Both the position numbers and the translations under genes were made by a program. From assembly GCA_026545225.1 (NCBI GenBank), contig CM048848.1:24344806-24408805 (forward strand): a stretch of DNA of 64,000 bases, in the 5' to 3' direction. Positions within the stretch are counted from its first letter, which is position 1; each line of letters starts with the position of its first letter. The stretch comes from Cornus controversa (taxonomy: Eukaryota; Streptophyta; Magnoliopsida; Cornales; Cornaceae). A model generated the notes under the pieces. It was not told the DNA's origin, ran no database searches, and saw only the letters and a list, made by a program, of their open reading frames with translations. Of this stretch, positions 1 through 11,889 are shown piece by piece.

Positions 1-388
1 CTTAATCATATGTTATCTTCTTGACGGATGAAGGTGCTCTTGTAGCCACCGACACCACTTATGCATGATATAATTCCCCACAGTTGATTCAATTGACCAT
101 TGATTGTGGAGTTAGTGGTGAAGTTAAATACCCTAGATTTCTCTCATACTATCTTCACTTTCTATTTACTTTGTTTTATTTTATTTTACTTTTTAATTAG
201 TTTAAAAATCAGATTTCTTCTATTTATAAATTAAATTAGAATTAATTCCGTAATTCAACTCATCAGACCATAATCCCTGAGGTTCGACACCCCTTTCGAT
301 AGCCCAATTCTACAAGGAATTCATTCTATTGCAATGTGTGGTAATTTTTAATTGATACACTTTTTGAGTCATACTCACACACGAATCA
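1..388 (+). repeat. 5' LTR of element A (3' part only)
   Basis: These bases match 9567-9953 closely. The match ends with CACACGAATCA at 388, directly before the primer binding site, which fixes the LTR end. The rest of the LTR lies left of the window. Confidence 0.93.
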
Positions 389-393
389 ATTTT

Positions 394-411
394 TGGCACC
401 GTTGCCGGGGA
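394..411 (+). other. Primer binding site of element A (tRNA-Asp type)
   Basis: TGGCACCGTTGCCGGGGA differs by one base from the complement of the 3' end of plant tRNA-Asp (TGGCGCCGTTGCCGGGGA). It lies five bases after the LTR end. Minus-strand DNA synthesis would start here. Confidence 0.9.
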
Positions 412-533
412 TTATCTATTTGATTTATTGGATTTTACGGAATTAATTTTAATTGGATTTTTAGTTTAGGAAATTTTTATATATATTTTTTAATTTTGTT
501 TTTGTTTTCTTTTCAGGTGCCTTTGGCTAATAT

Positions 534-2829
534 ATGCAAGGTCGTCGTTCTGTAGCTGATCCTTTGATTCCTCTTGATCTTGAGCCTGAACGTACTCTCA
601 GACAAGAGAGAAACATCCCTGTTGACACCATTGTGCAAGAGGAAGAATTAATTGAAGACATGGCAAAAGAGAGGAATAACAACCTTATTCCTAATGCTGG
701 TGGAGAAAGGGCTAGATTGTTGAGGGACTACTATGTTCCTGAGACACACACCTCACCAGCTGGTTTTTAGCTGCCTAATGTCACAGCACAGAATTAGGAG
801 ATCAAGTCCAGCATTATTCAGATGCTTCCATCTTATTTTGGGCTGACTCAAGAAGACCCTTACAAGCATCTAGATGAATTCATTGAAGTGTGCTCAACTA
901 CCAAAATTCACAACTTCTCTGAAGATGCTTTCAGAATGAGACTTTTTCCATTCTCCCTGAAAGATAAAGCAAAGTATTGGTTCAACTCTCTACCGGCAGG
1001 TTCTATCACGACTTGGACTCAAATGCAACATGAGTTTCTCAAGAAGTATTTTCTGATAGGGAAGACCAATCAATTCAGACATACTATCACTGGTTTCTCC
1101 CAATATGAGGGGGAATACTTTTATGAGACATGGGAAAGATTCAAGGACCTTCTTAGGAAGTGTCCCCATCATCAAGTTCCTAAATGGCAACTCGTGTAGA
1201 GTTTTCCTGAAGGGCTGACAGAAGCCAACAGACAGATGGTTGATGCATCTTGTGGAGGTACTTTTATGTTGAAGAGTGAAGAAGAGGCATGAACCTTATT
1301 TGAAAATCTTAGTGACAACTCTCTACAACATGTGTCCTCTACTCGTTCTAGCAGACCTTCTACAAGGAAGACTGATGGGATTTTTGAGGTTGGTGCTTCA
1401 GAAGCTATGCCAACTGACATTGATCTAATTGCACAGAAGGTAGCAGCAATTATGGCTGCCAATCAAACTCCTTTTACTCCAAATTCTTCATTGTTAGGCC
1501 CTTGTAAATTTTGCTCTAGTCCTATGCATAATGTGAGCAATTATCCTTCAATGGGGCAATTTTTTGATGTTCAACATGAGCAAGTTCAAGCTACATTAAC
1601 TGGACCAATGAATCCTCCACGAGGTACTACTTACAATCCTACATGGAGGAATCATCCTGGTTTTTCTTTCAGTAACCAAGGGGCAGCAATGCAACCATCA
1701 TATCAACCTAGGACTTTTGTACCTCAATAGCAATATCAAACACAAAGTCCTATGGCACAAAGAATTTCTGTTATTGAAGACAAGCTGACACTTACCTTGT
1801 CCAAATTTGACAAGCTTGATTCTCTTATAGAGACAGTGCAAGCTACTGCAGCAAAAGTACAATCTATAGTTCAGCTAGTACACTCTCATTCTCAATCCAT
1901 TGCCAAACTGGAATCTTAGTTTGGACAGCTTGCTACTTCATTAAGTAGAAGAGAAGAAAGGAAACTCCCTAGTCAACCAGTTGTTAATCCAAGAGGGATA
2001 CAAGCTTCCACAAGCAACCCACACCATGAGCAAGTTCAAGCCATTACCACTTTGAGGAGTGAAAAAATAATTGATAATAAGGTGGGTGAGAAGAAAGAAG
2101 AAGAAAAAGTGACCACAAATCCAAGTGATGAAATTCCTTATGAGCCCAAGGCTCCTTTCCCATAACGTTTCCTTGATGCATCTAAATTGGGGAAGCAAGG
2201 GGACAAGCTGCATGACATGATGGAGGTGTTTCGACAAGTGAAGATTAATTTGTCACTCCTTGATGCCATCAAGAAAATTCCTCCTTATGCTAAATTTTTG
2301 AAGGACTTGTGCACTCAGAAAAGGCGTTCTAAAAGCCATGTGCCAAAGAAAGTGATGCTCCCACAATAAGTGAGTTCTATAATTCAGCACTGCACTCCTC
2401 CCAAGTACAAAGATCCCGGTGCCCCAACTATCTCATGCATCATTGGGGAGCGCTATGTTGATAAAGCTCTTCTTAATTTGGGTGCAAGTGTGAATTTGCT
2501 ACCCTATTCAGTGTATTTACAATTGGACTTGGGAGAATTGAAGCCTACCTTGGTGGTTTTGCAATTTGAAGACAGATCAACAAAGCAACCCTGAGGAATC
2601 ATTGAAGATGTGCTCATTAAAGTGGACAAGTTCTACTTTCCTGTTGATTTCATTGTACTTGACACTGAGCCAATTCATAATTCGAAGAGGCACATTCCAG
2701 TGATCCTTGGTTGACCTTTCTTACCTACTGCTGATGCTTGTATAAATTGTAGGTCGGGGATCATGGATATTTCATTTAGCAACATGAATGTCAAGCTTAA
2801 TGTGTTCAATGCTATCCAACACCCCTCCA
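534..2829 (+). pseudogene. gag-protease region of element A, broken
   Basis: One frame runs from the ATG at 534 to about 2829 but is interrupted by stops near 768, 795, 1197, 1290, 1728, 1917, 2163, 2367, 2592 and 2712. A retrotransposon gag capsid domain is clear at 822-1199 (DPYKHLDEF, PFSLKDKAKYWFNSL, ETWERFKDLLRKCP). A zinc knuckle near 1500-1550 reads C-x2-C-x4-H, then Tyr where the last Cys should be. The aspartic protease lies at about 2380-2790; its active site reads NLGAS where element D has DLGAS, so the catalytic Asp is lost. Most stops fall where element D or the family has Gln, Trp or Arg, which fits C-to-T or G-to-A decay. A frameshift near 2820 separates this part from RT. Confidence 0.9.
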
Positions 2830-4719
2830 GATCAAAGTGATGTGTTATGCATGGATGATATTGATGAATGTGTAGAAGAATTTATGTCATCCTCTATATC
2901 TCAAAACTCATTTGAGGTATGTAAGTCTCTTTATGACTTTGAGAAAATTAATGATGAAGAGTTGTGTGAAGAGGTGAATTCTATGCTAAAAGTGGATGCT
3001 ATTCAGAATACTCCGCCATGAAAAATTCCAACTGAGACACTCCCTTCTCTCTCTAGCACTCCCCTAGTGCCTTCATTAGAGTCCCCTCCATCATTAGAGT
3101 TGAAGCCTTTGCCTGACAAGTTAAAGTATATATTTTTGGGGGCACAGAAAACTCTTCCTGTTATAATTGCCTCTGATCTGACAGAAGCTCAAGAGAAGCG
3201 CTTAGTAAAGGTCTTATATCAACATCGTGAAGCAATTGGGTGGAGTGTTGTTGATCTTAAGGGCATTGATCCCTCGATTTGCATTCACAAAATTCATTTG
3301 GAAGAAGGATGTAAGCCATCTAGAGAGGCACAGAGGTGACTGAACCCCAACATGAAGGAGGTGGTAAAGAAAGAGGTTGTCAAGTTACTTGATGCAGGTA
3401 TTATTTATCCAATTTCTGACAGCCCATGGGTGAGTCCAACACAAGTGGTTCCTAAGAAGTCTGGTCTTACTATTGTCCCTAACTCTATAGGAGAGCTTGT
3501 TCCACAACGTACTGCCACAGGTTGGCGTGTTTGCATTGATTACAGAAAGCTCAATTCCATGACAAGGAAAGATCACTTCCCTCTTCCATTCATTGATCAA
3601 ATACTTGAAATGTTAGCTGGTCAGAGCTATTATTGCTTTCTGGATGGCTACTATGGTTATAACCAAGTGGCTATGGATCTAGAAGATCAAGAGAAGACTA
3701 CTTTCACTTGTCCTTTTGGTACTTTTACTTATCGTCGTATGCCATTTAGATTATGTAATGCTCCGACGACATTCCAGAGGTGGATGATGGCCATCTTTTC
3801 TGACATGGTGGAAAAATTCTTGGAGGTGTTCATGGATAACTTCTCTATTTTTGGATCATCCTTTAAAAACTGTTTGAGTAATTTATCACTTGTGCTTCAA
3901 AGGTGCCGAGAATGAAATTTGGTACTTAGTTGGGAGAAGAGCCATTTCATGGTGAAAGAGGGTATTGTGTTGGGCCATATTATTTCAGAGAGAGGCATTG
4001 AAGTTGATAAAGCAAAGATCGACCTAATTGATACTTTGCCTCCTCCAACTTTGGTAAGGCAAGTTCGATCTTTCTTAGGCCATGCTGGGTTCTATAGAAG
4101 ATTTATCAAGGATTTCAGTAAAATTACTCGACCATTGTGCCATTTGTTATCTAAAGATGTTCCATTTACCTTTGATGAAGAATGTGTGCAAGCTTTTGAA
4201 AAGCTTCGGTCTTTATTATCATCTGCACCAATAATTCAATCTCCAAAATGGGCTCTACCTTTTGAAATCATGTGTGATGCCTCTGATTATGCAGTGGGAG
4301 CAGTGTTGGGACAAAGAGAAGAGAAACGACCATATGTCATCTATTACGCTAGTAAGACTCTCTTTAATGCCCAACTCAATTATACAACCATAGAGAAAGA
4401 GCTTCTAGCTGTAGTATTTGCCCTGGACAAGTTTTGTTCTTATTTATTAGGATCCAAGGTGGTTGTCTACTTTGATCATGCAGCATTGAGACATTTATTG
4501 GCAAAGAAAGAAACCAAACCATGTCTTATTCGATGGATTTTATTGTTGCAAGAATTCAATCTGGAGATAAAAGACAAAAAGGGGACTGAGAATGTGGTTG
4601 CGGATCATTTATCTCGAATTGAGTTTGAGCCGGTGCTCGATGCATTACCTATTAGAGACTCATTTCGGATGAACAATTGTTTGGTATTGTTGATAAAAAA
4701 ATTAATGGGCAAAGGTTGA
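2830..4719 (+). pseudogene. Reverse transcriptase and RNase H of element A, broken
   Basis: This continues the polyprotein in the next frame. In-frame stops lie near 3019, 3337 and 3913. RT blocks are easy to see: SPWVSPTQVVPKKSG, WRVCIDYRKLN, the palm block near 3740 (PFRLCNAP for the usual PFGLCNAP) and FMDN near 3835. The usual active site is FMDD, so the second catalytic Asp is replaced by Asn. RNase H follows ([38 protein letters not shown]) and ends with VADHLSRI near 4618. Soon after, the sequence jumps to the extreme C-terminus of the polyprotein, because the integrase is deleted. The enzyme is very unlikely to be active. Confidence 0.92.
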
Positions 4720-5589
4720 AGCATTGTGTAGAAGGATTTGTGCCAAGAAGAGATGTAGAGTCCGTCGACTTGACGGATCCTGTCTATCCGACTTAATCCC
4801 TTCGGAGAGTTGATCGTCTCCTACGGACGTTAAATTATAAGTTTTGTATGTATTTCTATCCTTTAATTCCTTTAGTTTTCTTTGATTTTAATTTTTAGTT
4901 TTAGTTTTCTTAAGTTTTCTTTCAATTCTAGTTGCGTTTTAATGTTTTTTCTTTGAGTTTTTGATGTATAAGTTGCTTCCAGAGGATGCCAAGAGGTGTA
5001 CCGAGGTATTTGGACTCAAGACGGGTGAAAAAATGAGCTCTCGATCGACTTTGGGCGATGGAGACTCCAAAAATACACATCTCGATCGACCTTGGACGAT
5101 GGAGGCTTCACAGGCATCAGCTGGGGGGATCGATTGCCCCAACCTGTTTGGGGGCTGGTTGAATTTTCTAGCTCTCTATGAACCCCGCTTCAAGCCTAAG
5201 TGCATATACTTGCTTCCTTGACACCTTTGAGCTCCAATTTGACTCCTACTTCCATCGGAAAAATATTTTCTTCAATTGGTGATTCTCAAACAAGTATTTA
5301 ACATTGATCATCATCAACATCAACATCAAAACCGGATTAATCATCACTAGTTCTCAAGGAAACTCTCACTTTTTCAAGTTCTACATTAAAGTAAGTAAAG
5401 TTTTTCTTTGGTAAAATTGTGCAAATCTTTTTGAGGGCTTTTGAAGACCAAGTTTGGGGGATATAATTAGTGAATTCAATTGTTCAATTTGGGTGAAAAA
5501 AGTGCCAAAAAGTGGAGGTTGAAGGATAAACTTTTATTGTGCACGCCAAGTGTTTGATTTAATTCCTCAACCAAACTTTTTCTATTTCT
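4720..5589 (+). other. Inter-ORF spacer of element A between pol and env-like ORF
   Basis: No gene is seen here. The first bases are the remnant of the pol C-terminus. Two imperfect copies of a segment with TCGATCGAC and GATGGAG lie at 5038-5067 and 5079-5108. The leader before the third ORF is rich in short direct repeats (CATCATCAACATCAACATC near 5309). Confidence 0.6.
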
Positions 5590-6813
5590 ATGGCACCAAA
5601 GAGAGCAAGTCACCAAGGTGATTCAAGTTCACGCAATCCTCGCCGAGCAAGGCATGATCCAACATCTGGTTCCTCAAGATCTCGCCGAGATGGTATTCAT
5701 GAGAGATGGCATCCGAGGGCCTTGAATTTTGAAACAACGTTTGACATCGCCGAACTCTATGGTATGTTTCTCGAGACACGATGGGGGATTTCTGACATCC
5801 GTCATCATAGGTCGGTATCGATTTTTGTTCCACTCTCTACTACTATCTACCAGAGGCTTGTCAAGGTATTTTATCAGAACTTAATGCCGAAACCTGATGA
5901 GTGGGATGTGCTTACTTCTTCAGTAGATGGAACATTAGTTCAAGTGGATATGTCATCTGTTGCTATTGCCATGGGTTGTCCTCATGAGTGCCCAGATGAT
6001 TTGACTAATATCTATACTCCTCTACCCGATGATTTGTCAGTGGGTAATTTGGTTGCACGTTTGTATGCTAACCAATTCTCCGGACCAAAGCGAAATACAG
6101 CTTCCAAGTCTTCTATGCCAAATCACTTATGGTTCCTTGATGTTATTTTGCTCAAGAATCTATGTCCCATTGGACATAAAACCGAGAGACGTCAAGAGTT
6201 CCTTAGAGCTTTATATGCCATACATTTTGGGCATTGGCTGTCATTCCCACAGAATGTCTGGGACCAGATGGAAAAGTTCTATTCCAAGGTTATTGCCAAG
6301 GCATCGGACAGTGCAAGTGACTGGGAGTTTCCATTCCCTACTATCATTCATCAGTTGCTTATTGCATAAGGATATGCAGTCCATGAAGACGAGCTTGCCT
6401 TTCCACGTGATATTCATTACGGCACACATGACTGAAATTTGAGCCGATCTCATATGCACCAGAGAGTCATAGCTGCACCTGGTGAAGTATCTCGATTGGC
6501 TCAAGGAGGGGAACTTGTAGATATACCACCACCGGTGGAAGATCCGGAGGAGATAGAAGCAGACGAAGAGGAGGTACATACACAAGCTCGTGGCCATGAT
6601 TATCATTATTTAGAGGGGCAGATTGCTAGGTTGACAGCCCAGTTTGTCACCCTACAAACAGAGGTTTCCACACAGTTTTGAGTTATGAGGACTGAGATGG
6701 CAGATCACTTTTGTGAGACTCGTCAGGATCAACTAGAGATGAGGAGGATGTTGCGTGCACTGATGCGCCAGGCGAACTTGGATCCGGATGCTCAGTCACC
6801 ACCACATCCTTAA
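5590..6813 (+). pseudogene. Env-like third ORF of element A, broken
   Basis: The ATG at 5590 opens a frame of about 407 codons ending at the TAA at 6811. It is interrupted by in-frame stops near 6367, 6436 and 6679. The N-terminus is basic and Ser/Arg-rich. A globular domain of about 230 residues follows (RWHPRALNFE, YQRLVKVFYQNLM, GCPHEC), then an acidic segment near 6525-6570 and a Gln/Arg-rich helical C-terminus. The same domain order occurs in element D at 27473-28675. The position after pol is that of the Athila env-like ORF. The core resembles the domain catalogued as a putative plant transposon protein. No signal peptide or clear transmembrane helix is seen, so an envelope role is not supported by this copy. 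Confidence 0.78.
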
Positions 6814-8433
6814 ATGGAAGGTAACTCTCTTTTGTATTTTATTTTATTTTATTCTTAGTTTTTTTTTTTTTTAGTTTTTTTTTCTTTCTGTAGTTAGATT
6901 TTTATTATATAAAAAAAATTGTAGGATTTTTCTATTTTCATATTTATTTTCACCCATACTATTTCACTTGATCTTTGGGGTATAGTGGTTTGTTTTGATA
7001 GGTTATAACATCCAAGTTTGGGGGGGATGCTTGCATTGTCTTCCTTCTATTGGTGTGCTCTATTTTCTTTCCACTACTCTCCAAATTCCTGGTAACAACG
7101 TTCTTACTCTTCTCTATGCTTTGATTGGCTGTACATTGAGTACAATGTACAGTTTAAGTTTGGGGGTAAGGCGATTCCTTATTTTTTTGCTTTATTGCAT
7201 TATGGGAAATTTTTTTGTGAAATTCTTCTTGTTTTAGGATTTTATTTTTTTTTATTTTCTTAGTTTATTTATTTTATTTTCTTTTGTTTTATTTTTAGAT
7301 AGAATGTTTTGACATTATTCAAGGGATTAGTACCTTATGTAGGTGCTTAACTTGCAAATTTTTGAGTATGTTTTAAAATTTTGAAACTATGATTTAAATT
7401 AAGTGGTTTTAATCATAGTTTGCAATGATATGCTTTTGAGTGATTGATTTTAGTTTCCTTACATGCACAGACACACTAGCATAGTCTTGTGAGGTATAAA
7501 TTATGGCTCTGAGTTATTGTGTTACATATGCTTGATATTAATTAGTATCTCTTGAGAATGAGTACCGATGATGTGTTTTACTTGACTTCAATGAAAAAGA
7601 AAAAAAGAAGAGAAAAAAAAAAAAGAAATATATGTTGAATACAAAATCAATTTGATCATTTTCAAGAGTAACCAGGCCTCTATGCCTCAGGAAGCATGGA
7701 GTGTTCACGTCAAAAGTGAAAGGGTGAGAAAAGATGAGCATTGGTTGTCTTGGTTTGTAGCCTGCCTGATTCGAGTAATTAGGTTCTTCGGGGTATCTTA
7801 AAGCCTAGTGCCCTAAAGCCATCTGGTTTGGGAGTCACTGACTGAAAGCTTGCTACATGGATCTTTCAGAAAGCTTAATAGATCAAGACATTGCACAACC
7901 ATTAAAGCAATGAAAAAAAAAAGGAATTGGAAAAAAATGAAAAAGTCATGTATTCACGTTTGGAAGTATGATTTCAATAAAGGGGAGCTAATGAGTTGAA
8001 GGGGTATGTGCCTTAATATATTCAGAGCTTGGTTATGCTACATGAGAGGACTGCTAGTTCACTTTTCACGAGAGAACTAGAGTTTATTGCTTTGAGATAT
8101 GTTGATAAAAATTATGCATGGGGACCATTACTTTGAATTACGGAATTTGAAAGTTTGAAATTATTCTTGAATGCAAGTTTGTAACTAAATATTGTAATCT
8201 TCTTCCTGAATTAATGTTGAAACAGAATTTTGAATGTTTGTGAGTAACAATTCTGGAAACCCTCACGAGACTATACTCGTCCACTAGGGGGAACCTAGGG
8301 GTTTAAAGGCTTGTTGCATATGCTAAATGCAATCGTTTCTCTCACGAAAGTGGAGTTGGGTAGTTTAGTTACTGTTTAATAGTTTCTTTGTTTTAGTTTT
8401 GTTTTATTCTATTGCTAAGGGACTAGCAATATG
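6814..8433 (+). other. 3' untranslated internal region of element A
   Basis: This stretch has no gene. It holds T-rich and A-rich tracts (6860-6890, 7590-7625). Extra G-runs like the polypurine tract occur near 7016 (GTTTGGGGGGG) and 7158 (AGTTTGGGGGTAAGG). A block at about 7660-7860 resembles 29825-30010 of element D. Confidence 0.7.
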
Positions 8434-8447
8434 TAAGTTTGGGGGTG
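8434..8447 (+). other. Polypurine tract of element A
   Basis: TAAGTTTGGGGGTG lies immediately before the LTR start. The same motif ends the internal region of element D. It is the expected primer site for plus-strand synthesis. Confidence 0.8.
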
Positions 8448-9953
8448 TGATCGGTGTTGAATGTTACGCATTCTAGCCACTTAACTTATGAATTTTATTC
8501 TCTTAGTGATAGATTATTTTGTTATTTTACTTTGTTTTAGTGTTTTCTGTATTTTCAGGACCTTAATGATTATTTTAGTTAAAATCATGATTTTGGGCTT
8601 TTAAACAAGACATCCAAGATGGTTAGATGAAGCCTACTTCAAGGAGATTAATTCAACTATTTATTTCAACTCAAATCAGCCCAAGGAAGAGGTTCAAGAG
8701 AATTACAGTTGCTTAAAAAGGTTTCGGGCCTGAAGCCCAAATCTGTGCATAATACAGTCTTAATTCCGTTTTGAAAAATGGACCAGAAGTGTTATTTTCT
8801 AGCCTCAAATCGACTTAATTTTCATGTTGGTTGAACGAAATTCCATTCTGCACACTTTTGTATTTCATAAAAATTCCGTGAATCAGACTTCTAATGGGTC
8901 AAAAGTTGGGCCAAACATTAGCAGGAAAAACCCACCTGATTAGTGTTGTGGGAAAACCTAATTAATTCCTAATTGGATTAGGACTTTGGTGTATTCTCTT
9001 GGGACATAAAAGGAAGAATTGGAGGCTCAGTTGAGAGGAGATTACATAGATTGGAGAGTTTGAGAGAGCTTTGGACAGAACAGAAGACATACTTAGCAGA
9101 GCCATTGGAGAACGAAGTCATACGCATAATTCATGAAGATGATGCCTTCTTCCTCAACAGTTGAAGCTTCTTCTTCTACCATGAGGGGCTAGTTCATCCA
9201 CTAGGGTTTTGATGTAACCCTAACAAAGCATCAATGGTTTGATTATTTTAATTATTGGGGACCTTTATATACATGCATAGATTGTGTAATTTAGAGAATT
9301 CTTATTATAGAATTGAGCAATAAAAGTCTTGTAAATTCAGTTTCAATGATTTCTTATCTTGTCTTAGATATTTAGTCGTTTTTATTGAACTGAATCTCTC
9401 TTAAATTCTATGATCATGAGAGCGATTATTACACAATTGTAATCACTGAATATATCATTAAAAGTTTTGATGGAGTATGCCTAGAGAAGATGAACCATAC
9501 TGCACCCTATATTAGAGTAGTTAGGCAGATGGCCCATGCCAATCGACGATAGTCCATGACTTAGCCTTATTCATATGTTATCTTCTTGATGGATGAAGGT
9601 GAGCTTGTAGCCACCGACCCCACTTATGCATGATATAATTCCCCACAGTTGATTCAATTGACCATTGATTGTGGAGTTAGTGGTGAAGTTAAATACCCTA
9701 GATTTCTCTTATACTATCTTCACTTTCTATTTACTTTGTTTTATTTTATTTTACTTTTTAATTAGATTAAAAATCAGATTTCTTCTCTTTATAAATTAAA
9801 TTAGAATTAATTCCGTAATTCAACTCATCAGACCATAATCCCTGAGGTTCGACACCCCTTTCGATAGCCCTATTCTGCAAGGAATTCGTTCTATTGCGAA
9901 GTGTGGTAATTTTTAATTGATACATTTTTTGAGTCACACTCACACACGAATCA
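8448..9953 (+). repeat. 3' LTR of element A
   Basis: About 1.5 kb, from TGATCGGTGTTGAATG to CACACGAATCA. Its last 387 bases match the start of the window. The following GTGTG (9954-9958) would be the target-site duplication. Confidence 0.9.
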
Positions 9954-9972
9954 GTGTGGCTGGCTGCCAGGG

Positions 9973-11310
9973 TTAGTAGCCCGGTGTGACTGATAGTGGG
10001 GGAGAAAGATACAGCGAGCTACCTCCAAAGAGTTTAGTCACCGGCACCCCGAAGGCACTTGGGTCCGCCGGACTACCGCCCGCAAATGGATGGGTAGAAG
10101 GTATCCCAAAGGGGCTGAGGCCCGAAGTCGGAGTGCTCATAGCTGCAGGAATGGGAGAATTCCCAATGGAGGGAGGAGATGACAAATCCCCACCTGTAGG
10201 TAAACTGGTACTCCTAATAACCATAGGTCTGCACCGTCCTTTTTGAGCAGGGGACGAGGATGATGCAACACCTTTTCCCTTCGTCAATATGAGAATGTCT
10301 CTGTCAGACCTCCTCCATGATCCTGTACGAGTTTGTGGGTAAAACTATGTTACTCGACTCAGTGAAGGAAGAGCGAATGAAAAAGTGTTAAAGTATACCT
10401 CGCCTATCTCCGAACACGCGAGGAGGGTAACCTAATGTACTTAGTCTCGCGTCTGAGGTTAAGGTCATCGCGTCTCTCATCTGGAGGTCGTAGATGATGT
10501 CTAACCTGTCTTCTTCTTCTTGACTCACCTCTGGCTCGACTCTAGCCACTGGAATATTAAAATAAACCCGTGTAAACATACATGAGAAGGTGGAAATAGC
10601 ATAGAAGAAAATAAAAGTAGAAAGAGCTCACCAGTTCTAACCCCATCAGTCCAAGTGCGAGGGATGCAGAGAGGGGAAAGCTCCCAATTTCCCGAAACAA
10701 AAAAGAATCATTTTTTCCAATTCTTTATCCTTTTACTACTATCAAGAACCACCAGTCCTTCGGGTAGGCTTCTTGTCTAGTGAGACCGACCTTGTATGTG
10801 ATGCCAGTCCTTGCTTTTTAGAAGGGTTTAACAAGAATGGTACTCGTTAACGGTTGGGTGAGGAGTAAGCTTACTAGACCTCTAGAGGACCACGGTAGCC
10901 ATGATAATATGCCAAGAGTTAGGCGTAAGTTGAGAAGGGCAAAGGTTGATTGCCCAGAGCAGCTCTTTAACGAAGTCCAGGATAGGAAATCGTAGGCCCG
11001 AAAGAAAGTGGCCTTCGTAAAAGCATGTTTCTCTGGGACAAATGGAGAAAGCCCTCTCTGCGGGTAGGGGAGCCCTAGCTATAACCCCATCTAGAAAAGA
11101 AAATAAAACAGCTAGCTCCTCCACCTCGGCGTCTGTCATAGTAGAGCTAATATCCTGGCATTCGCAATAGTCTGCCATTATAGAATGCAAAAAATCAAAC
11201 ACGTTGACAAGGGGAGAACCGGGGGCAAAGGTAACTGGACTTGGCTTGTCAAAATTGTGATTGATGATATACAGACAACGAGAAAGAGAAGGTATGATAG
11301 TGTAGGGCAT
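9973..11310 (-). pseudogene. Antisense ORF of Tat-like element E, fragmented
   Basis: On the minus strand, 11310-10882 encodes 142 residues. Its end (YEGHFLSGLRFPI, then CPSQLTPNSWHII) resembles the domain of plant gypsy antisense ORFs known as 'putative gypsy type transposon' (Transposase_28). Further coding-like pieces on the same strand lie at about 10800-10640 (QEAYPKDWWFL), 10579-10388 (VSQEEEDRLDIIYDLQMRDA) and 10287-9973 (Ser/Pro-rich). They are separated by segments that could be introns or decay. The function of these antisense ORFs is unknown. It is called a pseudogene because no continuous frame remains; a spliced gene is possible. Confidence 0.62.
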
Positions 11311-11619
11311 GGACTGGTGAAATGAATGAAGAGATGACTAGTGGCAGTAAGATGGTGAAGTGAATTATAAATGAAGAAAGGACTAGTGGTAGTAGGATGT
11401 TGAAGTGAATTATAAATGAAGAGGGAGCTGCTTATATAGGCAAGGAAGACAACCGTTGCAATCCCCCAATGGTCATGAAGCAACATCTATAAGGCTCTTT
11501 TAGCCCAACGGTCATGAAGCAACGTGCATAGCCAAACGGTCATAAGGAAAGCTAACACTAATTGAACAGGTTTCAAGAGCACCGAGTAGGGGCAAGAACA
11601 CGAGATCTAACACAGGGGT

Positions 11620-11790
11620 TGGACGAGCATGGCCTGGCGCAAGACGGGTGCCAAACCGTCGGGCGTGGCCGAGCCCACCCGGCTGAGTGTGACTGGTAGC
11701 TAGCCTAGCCTGGCCGGGCGTGGCCGGTGGCAGCGGGGCCCGCCTGGCCGGGCGTGGCCGGGTGTAGCTGGGCCCACTAGGCGCGTGCCC
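11620..11790. repeat. GC-rich short-repeat block in element E
   Basis: Imperfect repeats of GCCTGGCCGGGCGTGGCC-like units stand out in an otherwise AT-rich region. The block lies about 100 bases before the polypurine tract, as in elements B and C. Confidence 0.75.
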
Positions 11791-11889
11791 ACGAGCAAAA
11801 AAAATAAAAATAAATAAATAAAAGAAAATAGTATAGGGCACCTGAGTGTTCCTGATTTCGACTAGCTACCCTCATGAACAGGGGGCATC

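Larger units (their letters stand above)
1..9953 (+). mobile_element. Athila-type Ty3/gypsy retrotransposon A, 5' end cut by window
   Basis: Order seen: partial 5' LTR, tRNA-Asp-type primer binding site, gag, protease, reverse transcriptase, RNase H, a long spacer, an env-like third ORF, a long 3' untranslated region, polypurine tract and 3' LTR. This order and the PBS are typical of the Athila lineage. The element is defective. About ten in-frame stops and one frameshift break gag-pol, catalytic residues in protease and RT are changed, and the integrase is missing. The two LTRs differ at roughly 15 of 388 comparable positions, so it is not a recent insertion. It appears inserted into the Tat-like element that continues at 9954; the expected 5-bp duplication GTGTG can only be checked with sequence left of the window. 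Confidence 0.93.

Noticed and set aside
5588-5833. Minus-strand frames opposite the env-like ORFs and gag regions
   Set aside because: Shadows of the plus-strand coding sequence.
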